A DNA stretch of 64,000 bases from Owenia fusiformis (Eukaryota > Annelida > Polychaeta > Sabellida > Oweniidae). Of this stretch, positions 57,099 through 64,000 are shown in pieces (position 1 is the first letter of the stretch; each line of letters opens with the position of its first letter). A model generated the notes under the pieces. That model made no database searches. It saw only the letters and a program-made list of their open reading frames with translations, and was not told where the DNA came from. A program made the position numbers and the translations under genes. The stretch is from positions 54,455,885 to 54,519,884 of the forward strand of contig CAIIXF020000001.1 in NCBI GenBank assembly GCA_903813345.2. The letters run 5' to 3'.

Positions 57099-57962
57099 TA
57101 GGGTGTTCAAAAAAAACGCAACCCAAAGAAATCGCTATATCTTGGAAAATACTAGTCCAATTGTGTTCATTTTTTCAGAAAGGAAAGAAGAGACTGTGTA
57201 TGTATAGCTCATGTTGTTAGTTAGTTGTAAAACATGATGCCTTGGACAAATGCTCAAAAGACATTAGTATTGGTCCAATTGTGTTCATTTTTTCAGAAAG
57301 GAAAGAAGAGACTGTGTATGTATAGCTCATGTTGTTAGTTAGTTGTAAAACATGATGCCTTGGACAAATGCTCAAAAGACATTAGTATTGGAAAGATACG
57401 AAAAACGCAGTCAGAGACTACTGCCACAGCAATAAAACCAAATAACTTTCTAACCATAGTGTTTTGGCTATTCAAATTTGGCACAAATCATCTTCATTCA
57501 ATGTATGATAAATCTGTAGAGTGAAATCAAAATCACTCCAGGGACTTTACAGTTTTGGTTGAAATGCTTTCAAAACCCAGTCAAACACCCTGGTTCAGCC
57601 AGACTTAAGAAGGCATTTTGACCATGACTGTAAAGTCCCTGGAGTGATTTTAATGAAACTCCCCCAATTCACTACACATTATATGAAGATAATTTGTGGT
57701 GAATCTGAAGTGCCAAAACACCATGGTTAGAAAGTTAGTAGGGTGTATTGCTCTGGCAGTCACCTCTGGTTGTGTTTTTCGTATCTTTCCAATACTAATG
57801 TCTTTTGAGAAGGTGTCCAAGGCATCATGTTTTACAACTAACTAACAGCAGGAGCTATACACACATAGTCTCTTCTTTCTTCCCTGAAAAAATGAACACA
57901 ATTGGATAAGTATTTTCCAAGATATAGCGATTTCTTTGGGTTGCGTTTTTTTTAACACCCTG
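57099..57962. mobile_element. 864-bp snap-back element (GGGTGTTCAAAAAAAACGC ends)
   Basis: The left gggtgttcaaaaaaaacgca and the inverse of the right ttgcgttttttttaacaccc match. The two halves are inverted copies almost throughout (aaagaaatcgctatatcttg, aaacatgatgccttgga, ccaggggactttac-type blocks near the centre). TA lies at both ends. The left arm contains an exact 118-bp tandem duplication (57156-57273, 57274-57391). No transposase; it is a mariner-like MITE. Confidence 0.85.
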
Positions 57963-60031
57963 TATTACTATTACATATAGCATATAGCCGTTTCATTTAG
58001 TATCACTGTACCATATAGTATCATTGTACACAATAATATTCGGTCAAGACAAGTAACTTAGTCAACATTCGATATTCGTATGTTCATCAATATTTACTAA
58101 GAATGGTGCCACAATTGAAGTAAACCTCTGGTTAATTATTTTCAATAAACCTATCAGGAAACGTGAATGAAAATTTTGATGTTCTGTTACATATTGGTGA
58201 AGCAATCTTTGGGATATGACCTAAATTTCTGATTTTCCACTGTGTCCTTGTATACCCCTTCTTCAAATGATATATGTTATTCGTCATTTTTCATTATGAA
58301 CCAACCATAAATGTATTTTTTCTTGTTTACATACAGAATGAACTTTCGGTTTTCAAATATTGCAAGACGGTACTGCATTTATTTGTTCATGATATCGAGC
58401 AAACAAATGCGTGTCAATTTATACTGTAATATCCTACATACTTATATTTCAAGGGTAGTTTTATTATTAAACCATTTGCCAAGTGAGAATGATGATCTGA
58501 TATTAATCAAGGGAACCTAAAATATGTTGGTAATGCCTAATATATATCATAAATATTTTATACATATTTTAAACATATGAGTTAGTTATTTTCAAAAGGT
58601 GGAGTGAAGTAATAGTACCTAGTTTGGTCAATAGAGGGAACATTAATCTGTCCCCGGGAGGATTTTCCCCGGGAATGTAACTATACGCTTTGTACCTTCC
58701 AATCCCATCGTGCATGTCCTACTTTGAATATTTATAATTTCTGATTGGTGAATGTATACCTGGGAATACACCTAATTATTTTTTGCCTTTGTACAAATCT
58801 ATATGAAAGAAAATGTAATCAAGCTGAGTAGTTTGTGCGGCTAGTTAGCTTATAACAATCGAAACAAATATAGACGCCAATACTTGAGTTATGGATGAGT
58901 GGTCGGTTTGAAAACACACATTTTGTAAACATTTGTTATGTGAATATATAGTGATAAGGATTGACAAACCATAAAACTGTAAAATTTAAAACGCTTGCTT
59001 GCTCTGCGTGGATAGTGAACTTATAAATGAATTCACTGGACAGTCCAGCCGGTGAAATATTGTTCCCTGTCATGCAAATGATGGATTTAACACGAGTTTG
59101 AGCTAGTTCATTCTGCCACTGTACGCCCGTCGGATATAACAATTTTACCAATACAGTCAAAAATCTCCTCCGTTTTTACTTGAATTGAGAGATCACATTC
59201 AAATTGGATTATTTCCACTTCTATTTGTATTCAATTATCCTATTTCTATTCCATGCTAAATGGGAAATAAAGAGATGTAATAATGATAACTGAATATGAT
59301 CATGGGCAGCTGGATGCCCATTATATAATGTTGAGTTAACCCAAGGATGAAGAGTTAATCAATTTGAAAATATAATAATTTACATATTGTACATTTTGAA
59401 TGCATGTTGATATTAAACCATGGTTTCCGTGATGACCTTTCAATCGCGATTCGCGATCACCGTACTGTGTCAACTTGAAGTGTGTATTTTCCCCAGATAC
59501 GAAGGCAAATGCAGGGTGTCCTTGCGGCAAACGTTCGTTCCAGTTTCTGCGATCTGCTGCCGATGTCACCTGTCGTATGACAAACGACAAATGTGACTTA
59601 GGTTTAACATAGGATATTTTACAACTTAATGTGATTGTTTATAAATAGATTATTCGTAATTTACTAACGTGTCTCAAACATCTACCAGCGTCGTTTTGAC
59701 TCCAGTTGCAAAAACAATATGTGGTGAATAAGTGATTAAGTTTTATTTTGACATGATACGCTATGAATATGACGGTAATAATGAAATAATAACAATGCAT
59801 TACGTTAGGATAGATCGGGGGATAAATTTTTGTGGAAATCGTTCCATGGTGTTAGAGATATTGAACTGGAGGATATTGCCACGATATACTCCGGAAAACC
59901 AATATGCGGTGGATATGGTAACGATATACTCCGCTTGTTGATTTCCCGCCAAATTGATTCTATTTGGCATGGAATTCATTTTGCAATGGTATTATACATT
60001 TTGTACACTCCTTGTGAAGGATAATAAGAAC
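57963..60031. other. No gene; one possible MITE
   Basis: 58650-58675 has a small hairpin (ccccgggaggattttccccggg). 59333-59609 may be a diverged relative of the TTACACCCCAGTCACAT family: its right end, inverted, reads gttaaacctaagtcacattt gtcg. Otherwise AT-rich. Confidence 0.4.
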
Positions 60032-62215
60032 ATCCTATGATTTTTTCAGAATATCATTTTAATCTACTCGGTGATATATGCACTCATTCTCTTTGCTCTC
60101 TCGCACGCCTAACCATCGACAAGGTACAGTCACGTGACAGGTGACAAAATATGCCGTAGTACACTTTTGATGTACTATGTCACTATTAACTGATTTTGAG
60201 CGAAGACCATGATGTAGGTTCGATGCAGGTTTTCAAAAATAAATTTTAGGAGAACACAAAGGATTTTATGTTTGCTTTCGCGTGCATTCGATTTCAAAGA
60301 CATTTATTTTTCTAATAACGTTAAAAGATCTTCGAGCAGTGTTCGATTTTTTTCGTTGTTAGTCTACCCATACGATTCTTCGGTTGGAAAAATGTTGTTT
60401 TTTACACATTTCCTTTGATAATTTTCTCCCCTGACGTCTCAGAGTGTCGAATATTTTTTATGAGAATGTGTTTCTCTAAACTACACAGTTTAGGACAGGT
60501 GAACATTTAATAAACATTCATGCATTTGATATAATTTAAAAAATCAGAAATGTACGTTGTCAACTCACAGTGTATGTTGTCCCTGTAATTGAAATACATG
60601 AGTTATAATATTAAACATTGCAATGATTTAATTTCAAAATGCATTAAGGGTTTTATGCGTTACAAGTGATGTTCAACGAACATGCTCCTGTATCCCTAGT
60701 ACAGATAAACAGGTAAAAGTGATTTTTTCGTTGAATGCTATTTTATTTTATGAAAGTATTAATATGGTGATTAATATGTGACCACGGCGTGTTTTCTTCC
60801 GACCTCTTTAACCACTCGACGTCGGTACGTTACGTTATGTTTAGTTGCACTTTTATGAATTTTAATAATCTTAAGGAGTTCATGGAGAGATCTTTACTAG
60901 CTAATCCAAGATGACTTTATGCTACAGGGTGTCCCGAAATTATGGGTCCCCATAGGCAGACATATACCAATGTCTCCATGTATGTGTCGTATATCATTTT
61001 AAAGCTCATCCAAAGTTACATTAATTTGCCGAGTATCATGGTTCAACTCACAAATGGAAAAAGTTACAGGAATTTCAAAAGTTAGTGTTTGGACAAAATT
61101 AAAGTCAGTTTTACACCAAAACAATAGTCGGTGTGTCTCCTTAGCCGCCATGTTAACAGCAGCAATACTTTCCATATATGACCTTAAACAAGCTTCAAAT
61201 AGGGATATGGCGTTTTGTAATCCTCATAAAATCTTTTTAAGGCATAAGAAGAGTTTCCTTGGAGTATCTACCCCAAACGTCATCTTTTTAGAACTCAATA
61301 TCCATCCTATCTTCGAGAATAGCATCCATATTTTCTGTCACATTAAGGTCAGGGCTGTTTCCAGGATACTTTTTTTTGGCAAAACGCTAATTTTTGAAAT
61401 GCCTGTTACTTTTTACCATTTGAACCATTATATTTGGCAAATCAATGTAACTTTGGATAAAGCCAGGGTTATGGAATACTAAAAAATTATTAGTAACATT
61501 GAAATTTAATCATATCAATGACAATTTTATTGATTAACGGACAAAATATTAGAGTAAATTTTTCGATATGCCAGCCCTATTATTATAAATTATTACTTTA
61601 TTATCAAATATGTTCCTTCTATTACACGCATTTCATTCATGTAAAATTAACTGTGAATTGAGATCTGTAAGGCCAATGTGACAACATACATTCGAGTTGA
61701 CAACATACATTATCTGTTTTTCGTAGTAGCATCCAAAGTAAAAAGCGGTTTTGCATTAACTCTGGATGTATATTTGTATACTTATCTTAAGTTGTGTTAG
61801 TCGTAGTTTGGCTGTTATTTGCATAGCAAAACAAAAATTAGAGAGAATTTTGCGAAGTTCAGTCAAGATTTAGAGATCCCTGACGTACTGGGTAGATCTA
61901 TAACAAGATATTGAAGTTGCTGAGGATCATTTGAAGTAGATATGCATATTTGCAACTTAATTACAAATCGAATGCAACAACTGCCTGATGATGAACTGAC
62001 ACAATATTGATCAAATCAATGCTAGTTCTTACCTCGCTTCCTCATTCTAGAAAATGGCGATATAAAATGGCGGAAATGACATAGTACATCAAAAGTGTAC
62101 TACGGCATATTTTGTCACTGTCACGTGACTGTACCTTGTCGATGGTTAGGCGTGTCTCGTGCAGATACCAATATCACCTCGTAGATAAAAATGATATTCC
62201 TCAAAATCATAGGAT
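60032..62215. mobile_element. 2.2-kb TIR element
   Basis: The left arm 60032-60182 starts atcctatgattttttcagaa. The right arm 62078-62215 is its inverted copy (cacgcctaaccatcgacaag, gtacagtcacgtgac, aaaatatgccgtagtacact). Interior coding is not recognised. It carries a second palindromic repeat at 60924-61480. Confidence 0.75.
60924..61480. mobile_element. Palindromic repeat with ACAGGGTGTCCC end, nested
   Basis: It begins acagggtgtcccgaaattat. Inner arms 61001-61090 (ctcatccaaagttacattaa, aagttacaggaatttcaaaa) and 61390-61465 are inverted copies. The right terminus lacks the matching acagggtgtccc, so it is truncated. A diverged copy of its left half is at 12931. A 142-codon ORF across it is a by-product of the repeat. 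Confidence 0.6.
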
Positions 62216-64000
62216 ATCCTATAAATACCCCATGGTTGTGGAAAAATATAATCCATATCAATAACTAGATATAATGGACAGTTTTCAAAACCAAAACACT
62301 TTTGAAACCATCGAGTGAACCATCTCTAACTTTTTATGGATGGCATTCGCCTTCGGCTGTCGGTGATTATCGGCGTTCGGCGGTCATGGTGTGTAACAAA
62401 TGGTAGGTTGTAGCTGACATTTTGCATGTCAATGAATTGGTCATTTTAGATTACTTTGCAAAGGTATAAAGTTTTAGAAATCGCCGCTGCCAAGCGATTT
62501 TGGAAAGTCGATTTGATCACTATCCCGGAGACATTAATAAGAGAAACGTAATTGTAGGTTAGAGATGTTGATTTTGTGGTTAGGAAATATATAAATGTCC
62601 AAAATGATTTGTCAGACCAACCCTGGTCATTGATACTAAATGCGATACTCGGTATAGGATTATTAGGCGATCAGACGAATAATATTTTTGTAAATGGTGG
62701 GTAAATATGGATATTTCAGCCCAATGTAAATGTAATGGTCAGTTCTTGTGCTGTACCAATCTGTATTGTTACTGAGATTGTCCCCGTTGATCATCTCCGT
62801 CGCAATACAGAAAATATTGGTGCGAAGGGACAATCTCAGTAGCAATACAGAGGATCACACGATAAAAACGTTATTGAATGATTTGAAGTGGCAAATCCAG
62901 ATACGGCCACATATGCCGTCTTCCAATTGCAAAGACAATGGATCCTTAATTTAAAAAGGACGAAGACAATGACAAATGATAATCCCTAATCCGTTGTCAA
63001 GTTACAATTTCCATCGGTAATCAAAGTGAGTAATTTTCTCTCGCAGTTTGAACATATATTACCTTTACCTTAGTAGCGAGATACTTAAATGATTGTTGAA
63101 CGTATTTGACATAGAACGTATTTGACATACTTGTTAAACATGCAAATCACGAACAAAAAACGTCGTTTTATTGCAAAATAAAGAAACATGTATTTAAAAT
63201 ACAAAATAACATTAAGATAAAACAGTCTTATACAAAAAGCGATATAATGCAAAAAAACAATATCGTAAAATGGTACAACATAACGCAATCCTGTGCATTT
63301 GACTTGAACAATCAGTAGTACCAAATTGCGATACATACCCCCGGGTACATACCTTACATAATTGCGATAATATGCGCTAAAATTAATGCAAACAAATGCC
63401 TATCACTAATGACTAGCCCTCAAAGGTTTGGTATGTATTTTCGTTGCATGATTTATATGTTATCGTTACTGATGAAAGATTTTATTTTGTGCTTTTCTAA
63501 TAAGTGATGCACAATTATCTTCCAAACTAATAGAGGGAATTGTATTTTAACGTAATGCGATGCAAAATTAAAAAACAAAAATCAATATTATTGTACACTC
63601 TAGTCAATATGACACAATACATTACAGTTTGGTGAAACGGCACTTCTGCACTTTCGTCATATTTTTGCTCGTATTTTGCACATTTGTACACCATTCAATT
63701 TGCTACCAGTCTAGCAGTGTACCGTATTTCATGACCATCAGACTAATAATCATAATAATGTTACAGCACTATGTCGCCCAACCTTTTCAACGACCCGACT
63801 TCATTCATCAGCACGCGTGGCCTGATGATATGATCTCCGTTCTGAGGTTATCAATTGTCCTGAGTTCAAGCTTGTATACTCTATTTTTTGTTTAAAGTGC
63901 TGTAACATTATGGCTATTAGTTTGATGGTCGTGAAATATAATAGGCCGGTAGGAATTTGAATGGTGTACACAAAATATGAGTGAGCAACTTGCTAAGGTG
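62216..64000. other. No gene; one strong hairpin
   Basis: 62757-62850 is a hairpin with ~25-bp arms (tctgtattgttactgagatt and its inverse) and an internal cgtcgcaatacagaaaatat. ORFs at 63085-63336 and 63629-63895 show no motif. Otherwise AT-rich. Confidence 0.45.

Noticed and set aside
61054-61482. 142-codon ORF
   Set aside because: It spans the palindromic ACAGGGTGTCCC repeat; its two ends are reverse complements, so it is not a gene.

Overview
This window is a piece of an AT-rich, intron-containing animal nuclear genome, most likely a marine invertebrate. The evidence is three single-exon rhodopsin-family GPCR genes, a DEG/ENaC sodium channel with phase-matched spliced exons, GT-AG introns throughout, and a dense load of animal-type transposons (Tc1/mariner, hAT-like, pogo-like, CR1/L2/Jockey-type retrotransposons, a tRNA-headed SINE). 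I cannot assign a phylum from the sequence alone. A 500-base assembly gap (N) lies at 867-1366. There are no operons, CRISPR arrays or prokaryotic features.

Layout. 1-4440: the 3' seven exons of an unrecognised coiled-coil protein gene on the + strand, ending in a 28-bp minisatellite and a poly(A) signal; its 5' part is cut by the gap. 4720-12247: a DEG/ENaC channel gene on the - strand. Exon 1 (11991-12247) and exon 2 (from 5982) join in phase across a 6-kb intron. The coding part carries a threonine-rich insert and is interrupted by two CpG-rich palindromic elements, and no C-terminal exons are visible, so the gene is either damaged or incomplete. Its intron holds a ~136-bp satellite split by a 3.8-kb hAT-like element (8-bp target duplication). 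That element contains a retrotransposon, which is itself split by a solo LTR.

12590-24400: no host gene seen. The stretch contains palindromic and TIR elements: an AT-rich TACCGAAT palindrome, a TTACACCCCAGTCACAT MITE family in three copies, a 4-kb foldback with ~520-bp arms, and a CpG-rich TIR element. 24470-25681: GPCR 1 (- strand). A ~75-bp near-copy of its coding sequence sits in the centre of a foldback repeat at 26601-27117. 28000-33100: repeats, a Crypton-like fragment, CR1/L2 remains and a TA-flanked snap-back element. 33796-37894: a mariner-like shell filled with a retrotransposon and a dead Tc1 copy. 38052-38993: GPCR 2 (- strand, NRY motif). 40240-48800: MITEs and a 5.2-kb inverted-repeat region. 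51179-52537: GPCR 3 (+ strand), an atypical receptor lacking the DRY arginine and the NPxxY proline, with three 21-residue repeats in its third intracellular loop. 52540-64000: no confident host gene, with several more inverted-repeat elements.

The genes are not co-ordinated as a pathway. The main story is host membrane-signalling genes embedded in nested mobile DNA, including one captured receptor fragment and a channel gene whose exons are invaded by palindromes. No domain, alignment or repeat search was run; family names rest on motifs read by eye.
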